NCBI GenBank assembly: GCA_964487155.1
Contig: CAZAQB010000014.1
Coordinates: 1-39,066 of the forward strand
Direction: 5' to 3'
Length of the DNA: 39,066 nucleotides
Origin: CAZAQB01 sp964487155
Lineage (GTDB): Bacteria; Pseudomonadota; Gammaproteobacteria; Nitrococcales; Nitrococcaceae
Shown here: one piece after another, positions 14,777-23,110 of the stretch
How positions within the stretch are numbered: the first letter of the stretch is position 1
Layout: each line of letters starts with the position of its first letter
Notes under the pieces: model-generated
The model's database searches: none
Told to the model about the DNA's origin: nothing
The model's input: only the letters and a program-made list of their open reading frames with translations
Made by a program: the position numbers and the translations under genes

Positions 14777-17322
14777 GCACCGCCGGTCCCGGCACGAACC
14801 CGGGCGTGAGCGCAGGCAGCCTGGCCCGGCTCGCCTGGCGCGACCTGCGGGGCAGCGGGCGCACCCTGTGGGTGTTCTGCGCCTGCCTGGTGCTGGGGGT
14901 GACCCTGATCGCCGCCAGCGGGGGACTGTTCACCCAGGTGCGCGACAGCCTGCTCGCCGACACCCGGGCGCTGTTCGGCGGCGACCTGGAGGTGGAGTCG
15001 CGCGAGCCCCTGCCCGACGAGGCCCTGGCCTGGATGCGGGAGCGGGGCACGGTGTCGTTGCTGGTGGAGCTGCGCACCATGCTGCTCACCGGCGGCGGGC
15101 AGTTCCAGCTGGTGGAGCTGCACAGCTACGACGGCAACTATCCCCTCTACGGCGAGGTGCGCCTGGACCCGCCGCAGCCCCTGGACCAGGCACTGGCTCG
15201 AAACGCCCAGGGCCATGGCGTCGCCATCGACCCGGTGCTGGCCGAGCGCCTGGGTCTGGCGGTGGGCGACACCGTCACTATCGGCCAGATCACCCCCACC
15301 GTGCGGGCGCTGATCCAGCACCAGCCCGACCGCAGCCTGCGCGCCGACTGGCGCGGCCCGCCGGTGATGATCTCCGGGCAGGCGCTGCAGGCGAGCGGCC
15401 TGCTCGGGGCCGGCAGCCGGGTGGAGTGGGAGTACCGGGTGCGCACCGGGCAGGCCGTGGACGCCTGGCGGCAGGAGTTCGCCGCCGCATTCCCCGACTC
15501 GGACTGGGAGGTGCACACCTTCGCCGGCCGCCAGGACCGGTTGGCCGAGGTGCTGGGCCAGCTCGGCTCCGGGCTGCTGCTGATCGGCTTCAGCGCGCTT
15601 TTCATCGGCGGCCTGGGAGTGTTCAACAGCGTCCACGCCTACCTCCAGGGGCGGCTCGCCACCATCGCCACCCTGGGGGCGCTGGGCTTGCGCGCCCGGC
15701 GCATCGCGGCGGTCTACCTGCTGCAGGTGCTGATCCTGGGGGTGGCGGCCAGCCTGGTGGGGGCGCTCGCCGGCGGTGCCCTGTCCCTGGCGGGGGTGGC
15801 GGTGGCCGCCGGCCAGATGCCGGTGGCCGCCTCCCTGGCGGGGCTCGCCGGGCCGCTCGCCCTGGCCTGGCTAATGGGGGTGGTGACCGCGCTCACTTTC
15901 GCCCTGCCGGCCCTGGGCCGGGCGCTGGCGGTGCCGCCGGCAGCGCTGTTCCGGGGTATTGACGCCACCGCCACCCGCACCCCGGCCCCATGGTGGCGGC
16001 TCACCGCCGCCGGCGGCGTGCTGGTGGCGGCGCTGCTGCTGGCGGTGGTGCCGGACCTCGCCTTCGGCCTGGGCTTCGTCGCGGCAGTGCTCGCACTGCT
16101 GGCCCTGCTGGAGGGGCTGGTGAGCCTGCTGCGCCGGGGCGCCCACGGCCTGGCGGAGAGCCGCGCCCTGCGCCGGCGCTTCACCCTGCGCCTGGCGCTC
16201 GCCAACCTGTACCGGCCCGGTTCGCCGCTGCGGCCCTCGCTGCTGTCCCTGGGCTCCGCCCTGACCCTGCTGGTGGCCTGCGCCCTGGTGGTGGGGGCGC
16301 TGCTGCGCACCATCCACGAGACCATCCCCGAGCGGGCCCCGGCCCTGGTGTTCTTCGATGTGCCCGCCGCCGAGGTCGACGCCTTCCGCGAGCGGGTCAA
16401 CCAGTCCCCGGGGCTGCAGCGCCTGGATCTCGCCCCCCTGGTGCTGGGCCGGCTGGCGCAGGTCAACGGCCAGCGGCTGCGGGAGTCCGACGATCCCCAG
16501 CGCCGCCTGGAGGCCCGGGACGAGCACAAGCTCTCCTACAAGGCCAACAACTTCGACCAGGTGGTGGTGGAGCGGGGCGCCTGGTGGCCCGAGGACTACG
16601 CCGGCCCGCCCCGGGTTGCCTTCGAGGACCGGGAGGCCGACCAGCTGGGCCTCGAGGTGGGCGACCACTTGGTGTTCACCATCAACGGCGAGCCGGTGGC
16701 AGCGGAGCTTTCCGCCATCTACTCGCAGCGCAACTTCCAGGCCCGCTTCTGGCTGGAGGGCATCTTCAGCGACGGCGTGCTGGACCCCTTCGTCACCCGC
16801 TACGTGGGGGCCGCCTACATGCCGCCCGGGGCCGCCCTGGAGGCCCAGTCCCGCATCGCCCAGGCCATGCCCCAGGTGGTGACGCTGCGCACCCAGGCCC
16901 TGCTGGAGGAGGCCCGCGCCCTGCTGGACAAGGCCGCCGCCGCCCTCGCCGTGGTGGCCGCGGTGAGCCTGCTGGCGAGCCTGCTGGTGCTGGTCAGCGT
17001 GCTGGCCGCCAGCCGGGCCCGCCAGGTCTATGACGCCACCGTGCTGCATACCCTGGGGGCCCGCATCGGCGTGGTGCGCCGGGCGCTGCTCTGGGAGTAC
17101 GCCCTGCTGGGCCTGCTCACCAGCGCTTTTGCCCTGGCCTTCGGCGGGGCGCTGGCGGAGCTGCTGCTGCGGGCGCGCCTGGAGCTGGACACCGAGGCGG
17201 TGTGGTGGGCCGGCGCCGCGGTGGCGGCGGCGGTGAGCACCGCAAGCCTGGGGCTGGGCGCGGCCTGGCTGCTGCGCCAGCTGCGCCTGCGCCCGGCGCT
17301 GCTGCTGCGCAGCGCCGGGTAG
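14773..17322 (+). CDS. Large FtsX-type ABC permease (YbbP-like)
   Basis: An 849-residue inner-membrane protein, twice the length of simple FtsX permeases. After a first helix near residues 30-52 comes a periplasmic domain of about 200 residues, then a helix bundle around 260-440 containing the FtsX signature (LATIATLGALGLRARRIAAVYLLQ). Residues about 500-720 hold a further helix and a second periplasmic domain, and the C-terminal bundle (720-849) contains a second copy of the signature (VYDATVLHTLGARIGVVRRALLW). This two-FtsX-domain architecture with roughly ten helices is that of YbbP. It overlaps the ATPase gene by four bases. The E. coli homologue's function is not settled; suggestions involve handling of lipids or lipoproteins. 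This pair is not next to tesA, unlike the second copy. Confidence 0.88.
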   Translation: MSTAGPGTNPGVSAGSLARLAWRDLRGSGRTLWVFCACLVLGVTLIAASGGLFTQVRDSLLADTRALFGGDLEVESREPLPDEALAWMRERGTVSLLVELRTMLLTGGGQFQLVELHSYDGNYPLYGEVRLDPPQPLDQALARNAQGHGVAIDPVLAERLGLAVGDTVTIGQITPTVRALIQHQPDRSLRADWRGPPVMISGQALQASGLLGAGSRVEWEYRVRTGQAVDAWRQEFAAAFPDSDWEVHTFAGRQDRLAEVLGQLGSGLLLIGFSALFIGGLGVFNSVHAYLQGRLATIATLGALGLRARRIAAVYLLQVLILGVAASLVGALAGGALSLAGVAVAAGQMPVAASLAGLAGPLALAWLMGVVTALTFALPALGRALAVPPAALFRGIDATATRTPAPWWRLTAAGGVLVAALLLAVVPDLAFGLGFVAAVLALLALLEGLVSLLRRGAHGLAESRALRRRFTLRLALANLYRPGSPLRPSLLSLGSALTLLVACALVVGALLRTIHETIPERAPALVFFDVPAAEVDAFRERVNQSPGLQRLDLAPLVLGRLAQVNGQRLRESDDPQRRLEARDEHKLSYKANNFDQVVVERGAWWPEDYAGPPRVAFEDREADQLGLEVGDHLVFTINGEPVAAELSAIYSQRNFQARFWLEGIFSDGVLDPFVTRYVGAAYMPPGAALEAQSRIAQAMPQVVTLRTQALLEEARALLDKAAAALAVVAAVSLLASLLVLVSVLAASRARQVYDATVLHTLGARIGVVRRALLWEYALLGLLTSAFALAFGGALAELLLRARLELDTEAVWWAGAAVAAAVSTASLGLGAAWLLRQLRLRPALLLRSAG

Positions 17323-17354
17323 CGGCCCATGGACGGCCGGGGTCTGCCAGGAGG

Positions 17355-17447
17355 CGTAGGCTGGGATGAAGCGCAGCGTAATCCCAGCATTCCGCCATGA
17401 GGGTGGCACGGCCAGGCTGGGTTTCGCGTTGCTCAACCCAGCCTACG
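17355..17447. repeat. GTAGGCTGGG-type inverted repeat, forward copy
   Basis: Ends are GTAGGCTGGG and CCCAGCCTAC. Inside are two sub-hairpins, one around GCTGGGATGAAGCGC...ATCCCAGC and one around GCTGGGTTTCGCG...AACCCAGC. The same structure occurs in reverse complement at 24099-24190. Confidence 0.8.
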
Positions 17448-17530
17448 GCGGCCAGGGGCGGGCCGGGTTTTGGTGAAATATTCGGGCTAAGGTTTGGATT
17501 GCTCCCCACTGCCGCCGAGGAGACACCCCC

Positions 17531-18445
17531 ATGAGCTGGACCGCCGCCGAGGAACCTCGCTGCCAGACCGAAACCTGTGCCGAGCCGGTGGAACTGCAGA
17601 TCGTGCCCCGGGCCCGAGACCTGGGCGGCTTCGAGGTGCGCCGCGTGCTGCCAGCGGCCCAGCGCCAGATGGTGGGGCCGTTCATCTTCTTCGACCAGAT
17701 GGGCCCGGCGGACTTTGAGCCTGGCTCCGGCATCGACGTGCGCCCCCACCCCCACATCGGGCTCGCCACCGTCACCTACCTGTTCGAGGGCAGCATCTTC
17801 CACCGGGACAGCCTGGGCAGCGAGCAGCTGATCCGTCCCGGCGACGTCAACTGGATGACCGCCGGCCGGGGTATCGTCCACTCCGAGCGCACCGACCCGG
17901 AGACCCGCCGCGGCGGCGGCCGGCTCTCCGGCATCCAGTCCTGGGTGGCCCTGCCCCAGAACCAGGCCGAGACCGAGCCGGGGTTCTGGCACCACCCGGC
18001 GGCCAGCCTGCCGGAGCTGGACGGCGAGGGGGTGCGGCTGCGGCTGATCGCCGGCCACGGCTTCGGCCGGCGCTCGCCGGTGGCCACCGCCTCCGAGACC
18101 CTGTACGCCGACGTCACCCTGCAGCCAGGCGCCCGGCTGGAGGTGCCCGCCGAGCACGAGGAGCGGGCCGTCTACCTGGTGGAGGGGAAACTGGAAATCC
18201 ATGGCGAGCGCCAGGGCCCCGGCCAGATGCTGGTGCTGTGCCCCGGCGTGGCGCTGACCGTGGGTGCCCCCGAGGGGGCCCGGCTGATGCTGCTCGGCGG
18301 CGCCGCCATGGACGGCCCGCGGTTCATCTGGTGGAACTTCGTCGCCGCCTCCCGCGAGCGCATCGAGCAGGCCAAGGCCGACTGGCAGGAGGGTCGCTTT
18401 CCGGCGGTGCCCGGTGACGATGAGTTCATTCCGCTGCCGGAGTAG
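17531..18445 (+). CDS. Pirin-family cupin protein
   Basis: A 304-residue protein with two cupin barrels. The metal-binding set of the N-terminal barrel is visible: H73 and H75 in RPHPHIGLATVTYL, and H117 and E119 in GRGIVHSER. The C-terminal barrel includes YLVEGKLEIHG and the family ending FIWWNFVAASRERIEQAKADW, typical of the YhaK/YhhW-like bacterial pirins. Some of these have quercetin 2,3-dioxygenase activity in vitro, but their physiological substrates are mostly unknown. A GAGGAG ribosome binding site lies 9 bases before the ATG. The gene appears monocistronic, bounded by repeats on both sides. Confidence 0.92.
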   Translation: MSWTAAEEPRCQTETCAEPVELQIVPRARDLGGFEVRRVLPAAQRQMVGPFIFFDQMGPADFEPGSGIDVRPHPHIGLATVTYLFEGSIFHRDSLGSEQLIRPGDVNWMTAGRGIVHSERTDPETRRGGGRLSGIQSWVALPQNQAETEPGFWHHPAASLPELDGEGVRLRLIAGHGFGRRSPVATASETLYADVTLQPGARLEVPAEHEERAVYLVEGKLEIHGERQGPGQMLVLCPGVALTVGAPEGARLMLLGGAAMDGPRFIWWNFVAASRERIEQAKADWQEGRFPAVPGDDEFIPLPE

Positions 18446-18455
18446 TGGCTTAATG

Positions 18456-18488
18456 GCGTAGGCCGGATAAGCGAAGCGCATCCGGCAT
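18456..18488. repeat. Single REP-type palindrome (enterobacterial-like)
   Basis: The palindrome GGCCGGATAAGCGAAGCGCATCC-type sequence lies between the pirin stop and the toxin gene. It closely resembles the classic E. coli REP half (GCCGGATGCGGCG...CGCCTTATCCGGCCTAC). Related copies occur at 23981-24090 and 25164-25274. Confidence 0.8.
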
Positions 18489-18565
18489 CTCCAGACGAAC
18501 AAGGTGCTGGTCCGCGCGCCAGCCGCCGCCTGTTGCCGGCGCGCCTGCGCCGAGTCTCCCGGCTG

Positions 18566-18973
18566 CTAGCAGCCTGCCTTCTGCAGCATGTCCATGGCGG
18601 TACTGGCGCAGGCTTTCCGATCGAACGTGAAGGTCTGGGTGCAGCCGCGGTGCTCGCTGATGCGCGCGATCAGGCAGTCGGAGAAGTCCGCGTTGCCGTC
18701 TGCATAGTCCATGACCGCCTGCTGCACCAGGTCGGGTTCGCTGATCTGGAACCGTCGCGTCTCCAGCAACTGCCGGAGCACGGCAACAATCTGATTTTTC
18801 GGTGCGTTGTATGTCTTCTTCGAACCCAGCACCCAGACCAGCTCGGCCAGCGCAAGCTGGGTGATGCAGAAGAGTTCTCCGGAGTCCTCGATCAGTTCAC
18901 TGGCGAGCCGGCTCTGGTGCGCGTCGTCCTGGGTGATGTAGCGCACCAGGACATTGGTATCGAGGCCGATCAA
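18566..18973 (-). CDS. vapC: VapC-type PIN toxin
   Basis: A 135-residue PIN-domain ribonuclease of the short VapC type. The acidic active site is intact: D5 in GLDTNVLVRY, E44 in ALAELVWVL, D96/D99 in NADFSDCLIA, and D118 in TFTFDRKA. VapC proteins cut specific tRNA or rRNA sites and arrest growth when free. The start overlaps the stop of the antitoxin gene by four bases, so both are made from one transcript. The 3' end carries CTAGCAGCCTG, the first bases of the MITE terminal repeat found at 38865, so the last codons may derive from an insertion. Toxin family certain; target unknown. Confidence 0.93.
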   Translation of the reverse strand: MIGLDTNVLVRYITQDDAHQSRLASELIEDSGELFCITQLALAELVWVLGSKKTYNAPKNQIVAVLRQLLETRRFQISEPDLVQQAVMDYADGNADFSDCLIARISEHRGCTQTFTFDRKACASTAMDMLQKAGC

Positions 18974-19209
18974 GGCTCACCCCCGCGTTCGCGGATAGCC
19001 TCGTTCATCTGCTCGATGCTGACCGCCCGGGCGGGCGGCTTGATCATGCCCCGGAGCCGGCGCACGTCCTGACTGGCCGGCAACAGGATGATCCGCCCCT
19101 GCGCATCCTCAAAGAAATCGACCCGGTCGCCCTCATGCACGCCCAGCCGATCACGGATTTCCTTGGGAAGGGTGATCTGCCCCTTGCTCGTAACCTTGGC
19201 CGTGGCCAT
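18970..19209 (-). CDS. vapB: AbrB/SpoVT-type antitoxin (VapB)
   Basis: A 79-residue antitoxin with an N-terminal swapped-hairpin AbrB domain (ATAKVTSKGQITLPKEIRDRLGVHEGDRV, residues 2-31) that binds DNA, and a C-terminal helical tail (IEQMNEAIRERGG) expected to wrap around and block the VapC active site. An AAGGAG ribosome binding site lies about 8 bases upstream. It is co-transcribed with vapC, which overlaps it. Complexes of such pairs typically repress their own promoter; a matching palindrome lies just upstream at 19238-19254. Confidence 0.93.
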   Translation of the reverse strand: MATAKVTSKGQITLPKEIRDRLGVHEGDRVDFFEDAQGRIILLPASQDVRRLRGMIKPPARAVSIEQMNEAIRERGGEP

Positions 19210-19218
19210 GATCGATCT

Positions 19219-19254
19219 CCTTACCGGACCGCTGCACCCTTACATTAGGTAAGG
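19219..19254 (-). promoter_or_regulatory. Probable VapBC operator
   Basis: A perfect inverted repeat CCTTAC-ATTAG-GTAAGG occupies 19238-19254, and a third CCTTAC half-site occurs at 19219-19224 overlapping the vapB ribosome binding site. Such palindromes are the usual targets of AbrB-type antitoxin/toxin complexes, so autoregulation is likely. The promoter elements themselves were not resolved with confidence. Confidence 0.6.
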
Positions 19255-19266
19255 AAAAGCCGCGCT

Positions 19267-19416
19267 TCAAGCAGCCTGCAGGTGCGTGCAGGGCCGGCAG
19301 TCCCAGGGCGAGGGCCCCGTTCGCCGCCGCAGTAGATCATCGCTACGTCCGACACGCTGCTGGAAGCCGGGCTCGACACGCTCGCAGTACTGGGAGATGG
19401 CGGTGGAATCCGTCAT
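19267..19416 (-). pseudogene. Possible remnant of a ceramidase-like membrane protein gene
   Basis: A 49-codon frame begins MTDSTAISQYCERVEPGF. The YCER-x-x-PGF pattern resembles the start of bacterial ceramidase-like membrane proteins (typically YCERL-DPGFWAEP followed by helices), but after residue 18 the similarity stops, no helix follows and the frame ends. This suggests a 5' fragment left after a deletion. The resemblance is short and could be chance; the rest of the 19255-19528 interval shows nothing else. Confidence 0.25.
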
Positions 19417-19528
19417 GGCGGCACCGGCAAGGCGCCCGTTGACGGGCGCGGTGCAGCGTAGCACGGTGGCCTTTACGGGCCCGCGACTGCCGGACCCTGG
19501 ACGGGCGATCCAGCCCTCGGGAGATCCG

Positions 19529-19882
19529 ATGGACGACCAAGAGACTGCGCAGTTCCGGCGCCGGCTGCTGGCCCTGCGCGCCGAGATTCAGGCCGCCCTG
19601 GAGGGCGGCCTGGACTCGGCCGAGACCGTGGAGCTGGACCAGAGCCGTCAGGGGCGTCTGTCACGCATGGACGCCCTCCAGGGCCAGGCCATGGCCCAGG
19701 CCTCCCTGGCCCGGGCCCGCCAGCAGCTCGGCCGCATCGACGCCGCCCTGGGGCGCTGCGAGCGCGGCGAGTTCGGCGAATGCCAGGACTGCGGCGAGGA
19801 CATCCCAAGCCGCCGTCTGGAAGTGGACCCGGCCGCCACCCTCTGCGTGGGCTGCGCCGAGCGCCGCGAGTCCGGTGGCTGA
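19529..19882 (+). CDS. DksA/TraR-family zinc-finger protein
   Basis: A 117-residue protein. An N-terminal coiled-coil (residues about 5-75) is followed by a four-cysteine zinc finger, CQDC at 85-88 and CVGC at 106-109, with the family sequence RCERGEFGECQDCGEDIPSRRLEVDP. DksA-type proteins insert their coiled-coil into the RNA polymerase secondary channel and modulate transcription. The coiled-coil here is shorter than in true DksA (about 150 residues), and the two acidic tip residues of DksA are not obvious, so it is better seen as a TraR/YbiI-like relative than as DksA itself. The ATG at 19529 follows a CGGGAG site; the longer frame upstream has no good start. It converges with rsmJ, with stops one base apart. 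Confidence 0.88.
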   Translation: MDDQETAQFRRRLLALRAEIQAALEGGLDSAETVELDQSRQGRLSRMDALQGQAMAQASLARARQQLGRIDAALGRCERGEFGECQDCGEDIPSRRLEVDPAATLCVGCAERRESGG

Positions 19883-20683
19883 TCAGGGCGCCGGCAGGTA
19901 GACGTCGAAGCGGGTGCTGCGACCGGTGAGGCTGTGGTGGGGCGGCCTGCCGGCGAGGGGTGGCGCCCGCCGGGGACGTTTTACCACCACCCGCTCGGTG
20001 GCCGATGCCCGGGCCGTCTCCAGCAGTTCCGCCGGATCCGGTTCCTCCCCCAGCAGCCGCTGCAGCAGCTGCATGGCCTTGCCCGGCTGAGCGCGGCGTG
20101 GGCCGCCCGGGTACATCGGATCCAGGGTGATCACCGGTGTGGTGCGCTCGCCCAGCCACTGTCGGGCGTCGGTCTGCTGCAGGGTCATGCGCCGGGCGGC
20201 GGCGGCTGCCGGGCCACCGGCCTCCTGCGCCCGCCGCAGGCCGTCGGCGAGCAGCGCGGCCACCAGCGCGGAGCGCTCCAGCAGGGTCACCCGGGCGCCG
20301 TGGCTGGCCAGCACGAAGGCGTCCCGGCCCAGGCCGGCGGTGGCATCCACCACCGGCAGCTCGGTGCGCCCCCCCAGCGCGCAGGCCCGCACCAGCGGTT
20401 CACTGCCGCCCCGTTGCCGGCGCTGGACGAGCGCCTCGGCGGAGAATTCCGCGCGCACCGGGCCCGGCGCGCCGGGGCCGGCCAGGCGCAGGGCAAGCCC
20501 TTCGCTGCCGAACTCCAGGTAGAGCACCCCCGCAGGCGGAGGACCGGCCAGCGGTGCCAGGCCCAGTCGGGTTGCCAGGGCCTGGGCGGCCGCCGGATCG
20601 GCGCCCTCCCGATGCACCAGGCCGAGCAGCTGCCCCGGGCATTGCTGCACTCCGGCGGACGGCTTGTTGTCGCTCAGCGACAT
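19883..20683 (-). CDS. rsmJ: 16S rRNA (guanine1516-N2)-methyltransferase
   Basis: A 266-residue class I methyltransferase matching RsmJ (YhiQ), which methylates G1516 in the 16S rRNA of the small subunit. Family features: SAM-binding motif VVDATAGLGRDAFVLASHG at 111-129, LLERSALVAALLADGLRRA, and the catalytic-type motif TLDPMYPGG at 186-194. The C-terminal KRPRRAPPLAG and GRSTRFDVYL agree with RsmJ ends. The start at MSLSDNK is chosen because the frame upstream runs on across the divergent phaC gene with no family similarity. Its start faces phaC across a 111-bp intergenic region that must hold both promoters. Two poorly conserved Ala/Gly-rich stretches are normal for a GC-rich genome. Confidence 0.92.
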   Translation of the reverse strand: MSLSDNKPSAGVQQCPGQLLGLVHREGADPAAAQALATRLGLAPLAGPPPAGVLYLEFGSEGLALRLAGPGAPGPVRAEFSAEALVQRRQRGGSEPLVRACALGGRTELPVVDATAGLGRDAFVLASHGARVTLLERSALVAALLADGLRRAQEAGGPAAAAARRMTLQQTDARQWLGERTTPVITLDPMYPGGPRRAQPGKAMQLLQRLLGEEPDPAELLETARASATERVVVKRPRRAPPLAGRPPHHSLTGRSTRFDVYLPAP

Positions 20684-20794
20684 GCTCCAGTATGATCCCT
20701 GGGCCGCGCCCCCGGGGCGCCGCCCTTTTGTCGCTGTTGGTGCCCAGCGCACCGCCATCCCGCGACGTCCAGCCCCCAGCAGAGGTGGAACAGC

Positions 20795-22588
20795 ATGTCT
20801 GAAGACCAGAAGGCTGTAGCGGCCGATATCGACACCGCAGAGCTGTCGCGCTCCCTCTCCGAGATCGCCGAGAAGAGCCAGCGGTTGGTCAAGGACTTCC
20901 TCGCCAAGGAGGAATCCATGGAGCGCATCAACATGGACGATGCGTTGCACATGAGCAAGCTGTTCACCGACCTCTATACCCGGCTGATGGCCGACCCGGT
21001 GCAGCTCGCCCAGGCCCAGATGGCCTTCTGGCAGGACTACCTCTCGCTGGTGCAGAACGCCACCATGCGGATGATGGGCTTCGACTCCGAGCCGGTGCGC
21101 TCGCCGGACGCCCGGGACAAGCGCTTCAGGCACGAGTCCTGGGAAGAGAACCCGGTGTTCGACTTCATCAAGCAGTCCTACCTGCTCACCGCCGACTACA
21201 TCCACCACACGGTGAAGAACGTGGAGGGGCTGGACGAGCAAACCGAGCGCAAGGTGGACTTCTACACCCGCCAGTTCATCGACGCCCTCTCGCCCACCAA
21301 CTTCGTCGCCACCAACCCCGAGGTGCTGCAGAAGACCATCGAGACCCGGGGGCAGAACCTGCTGAAGGGCCTGAAGACCCTGCTGGACGACCTGGAGCGC
21401 GGCGGCGGGCGGCTGAAGATCCGCATGACCGACCCGGAGGCCTTCGAGGTGGGCCGGGATCTGGCCACTACCCCCGGCAAGGTGGTGTTCCAGACCGATC
21501 TCGCCCAGCTGGTCCAGTACAGCCCGGCCACCGAGCAGGTGCACAAGCGCCCGCTGCTGTTCATTCCGCCCTGGATCAACAAGTTCTACATCCTCGACCT
21601 GCAGCCCAAGAACAGCATGATCAAGTGGCTGGTGGAGCAGGGGCACACGGTGTTCGCCCTGTCCTGGCGCAACCCCACCACCGAGCACGCCGACAAGAGC
21701 TTCGACGACTACATGCTGGAGGGCCCGGTGGCGGCCCTGGACGCCATCGAGAAGGCCACCGGCGAAAAGGAAGTCAACCTGGTGGGCTACTGCCTGGGCG
21801 GCACGCTGCTGGCCTGCACCCTGGCCTACCTGCAGGAGAAGGGCGACAAGCGCCCTCACAGCGCCACCTTCTTCACCAGCCTGCTGGACTTCACCGAGCC
21901 GGGCGAGCTGGAGGTGTTCATCGACGACGAGCAGCTGCAGATGCTGGACCGGCAGATGGAGCGCAAGGGCTACCTGGAGGGACACCAGATGTCCTCCACC
22001 ATGAGCAGCCTGCGGGCCAACGACCTGATCTGGTCGTTCTTCGTCAACAACTACCTCCACGGTGAGGATCCGTTCCCGTTCGACCTGCTCTACTGGAACC
22101 AGGACTCCACCAACATGCCGGCGCGGATGCACAGCTTCTATCTGCGCAACATGTACCGGGACAACCGCCTGGCCGAGGCCGGGGGCATCACCCTGGACGG
22201 TGTGCCCATCGACCTCTCCAAGGTGAAGGTGCCGTCCTACTTCCTGTCCGCCAAGGAAGACCATATCGCTCCCTGGACCGGCACTTACCGGGGCGTGCAT
22301 CTGCTGGGCGGCACCAGCAAGTTCGTGCTGGGTGGGTCCGGCCACATCGCCGGCGTCATCAATCCGCCGGCCAAGAACAAGTACGGTTACTGGACCAGCA
22401 CCAAGAAGCCCAAGGACCCGGTCGAGTGGCTGGAGGGGGCGACCTACAACGAGGGTTCCTGGTGGCTGGACTGGGGCAAGTGGCTGACCCAGAAAGGCGG
22501 CGCCAAGGTGCCGGCGCGCGAGCCCGGCGGCGGCGAGTTGAAGCCCATCGAGGATGCGCCTGGATCCTACGTGAAGGAACGCTCCTGA
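20795..22588 (+). CDS. phaC: Class I poly(3-hydroxyalkanoate) synthase
   Basis: A 597-residue polymerase that joins (R)-3-hydroxyacyl-CoA units into PHA on the granule surface. The catalytic triad is intact: C333 in the lipase-like box GYCLGG, D489 in AKEDHIAPW and H517 in GGSGHIAGVIN. The N-terminal PhaC_N region includes NPEVLQKTIETRGQNLLKGL and VGRDLATTPGKVVFQ. Length agrees with class I enzymes (about 590) rather than class III PhaC (about 355), and no PhaE follows. An AGAGGTGGA site precedes the ATG. No phaA, phaB or phaR is adjacent, so precursors must come from elsewhere. A second, divergent synthase (34113) and a phasin (28407) are in the same window. Confidence 0.96.
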   Translation: MSEDQKAVAADIDTAELSRSLSEIAEKSQRLVKDFLAKEESMERINMDDALHMSKLFTDLYTRLMADPVQLAQAQMAFWQDYLSLVQNATMRMMGFDSEPVRSPDARDKRFRHESWEENPVFDFIKQSYLLTADYIHHTVKNVEGLDEQTERKVDFYTRQFIDALSPTNFVATNPEVLQKTIETRGQNLLKGLKTLLDDLERGGGRLKIRMTDPEAFEVGRDLATTPGKVVFQTDLAQLVQYSPATEQVHKRPLLFIPPWINKFYILDLQPKNSMIKWLVEQGHTVFALSWRNPTTEHADKSFDDYMLEGPVAALDAIEKATGEKEVNLVGYCLGGTLLACTLAYLQEKGDKRPHSATFFTSLLDFTEPGELEVFIDDEQLQMLDRQMERKGYLEGHQMSSTMSSLRANDLIWSFFVNNYLHGEDPFPFDLLYWNQDSTNMPARMHSFYLRNMYRDNRLAEAGGITLDGVPIDLSKVKVPSYFLSAKEDHIAPWTGTYRGVHLLGGTSKFVLGGSGHIAGVINPPAKNKYGYWTSTKKPKDPVEWLEGATYNEGSWWLDWGKWLTQKGGAKVPAREPGGGELKPIEDAPGSYVKERS

Positions 22589-22609
22589 CAGCCTCCAGCG
22601 TCTGCCGCC

Positions 22610-22627
22610 CGGCCCATGGATGGGCCG
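22610..22627 (+). terminator. Hairpin after phaC
   Basis: An 8-bp stem CGGCCCAT / ATGGGCCG begins 22 bases after the phaC stop, with a second GC-rich inverted region next to it. No T-tract, so a weak or Rho-assisted terminator at best. Confidence 0.4.
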
Positions 22628-22755
22628 CTCGGCCAGGCTCGGCGCCATCCCTGCCGTGCTGATCGCGGCCGGTTCTTGGAGCCCGTCGCGCGACTCGTGA
22701 CGGGTTCATCATTTTCGCCCATTGCCGGGTTCCTCAGCCTTGACTGTGACAAGGG

Positions 22756-22783
22756 TTCACCCGGTTACCGGCCGCGGTATGCT
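22756..22783 (+). promoter_or_regulatory. Weak sigma-70-like promoter before the DUF2835 gene
   Basis: TTCACC (22756-22761) and TATGCT (22778-22783) are separated by 16 bases and lie about 50 bases before the start codon, in a locally AT-richer stretch of an otherwise GC-rich region. A TTGACT at 22740 is too far from this -10 to pair with it. Confidence 0.35.
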
Positions 22784-22831
22784 AGAACAACCTTATAAAC
22801 ATCGGGGGCGAATTGTCAGGGAGTTGCCAGG

Positions 22832-23110
22832 ATGGCTAGCCCGTCCAGGGGTTCCGCAGACCAGGTGACCTTTCACCTGGACATCCGCGGTGAAGAATTT
22901 CTGCGTTTCTATCGGGGAGAAGTCGCCAGCGTCTACGTCCTCGCCGCGGACGGTCGCCGGGTGCGCTTCCCCGCTGATGCCTTGCGCCCCCATGTGGCGC
23001 GCGACGGAGTGCGGGGCGACTTCCGGCTATGTTTCGATTCCAGGGGCCGCATGCTGAGTCTGGACCGCCTGGCTCCCTCCCCAGTGGCGGCTGGCGAGGT
23101 GCAGGCATGA
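22832..23110 (+). CDS. DUF2835 family protein
   Basis: A 92-residue soluble protein of the DUF2835 family, found mainly in gammaproteobacteria. The conserved pattern is clear: FHLDIRGEEFLRFYRGEV, then VYVLAADGRRVRFPADALRPHV and GVRGDFRLCFDSRGRMLSLDRL. It looks like a small beta-rich domain, and the function is unknown. The last four bases overlap the start of the HDOD gene (ATGA), so they are co-translated and may act together in a signalling role. Confidence 0.88.
   Translation: MASPSRGSADQVTFHLDIRGEEFLRFYRGEVASVYVLAADGRRVRFPADALRPHVARDGVRGDFRLCFDSRGRMLSLDRLAPSPVAAGEVQA

Noticed and set aside
19883..22648. 921-codon minus-strand frame across phaC
   Set aside because: Only the rsmJ part (19883-20683) has family similarity; the upstream 650 codons are antisense to phaC and of low complexity.
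22740..22783. TTGACT with TATGCT as a promoter
   Set aside because: The spacing of 32 bases is far outside the 15-19 range of sigma-70 promoters.
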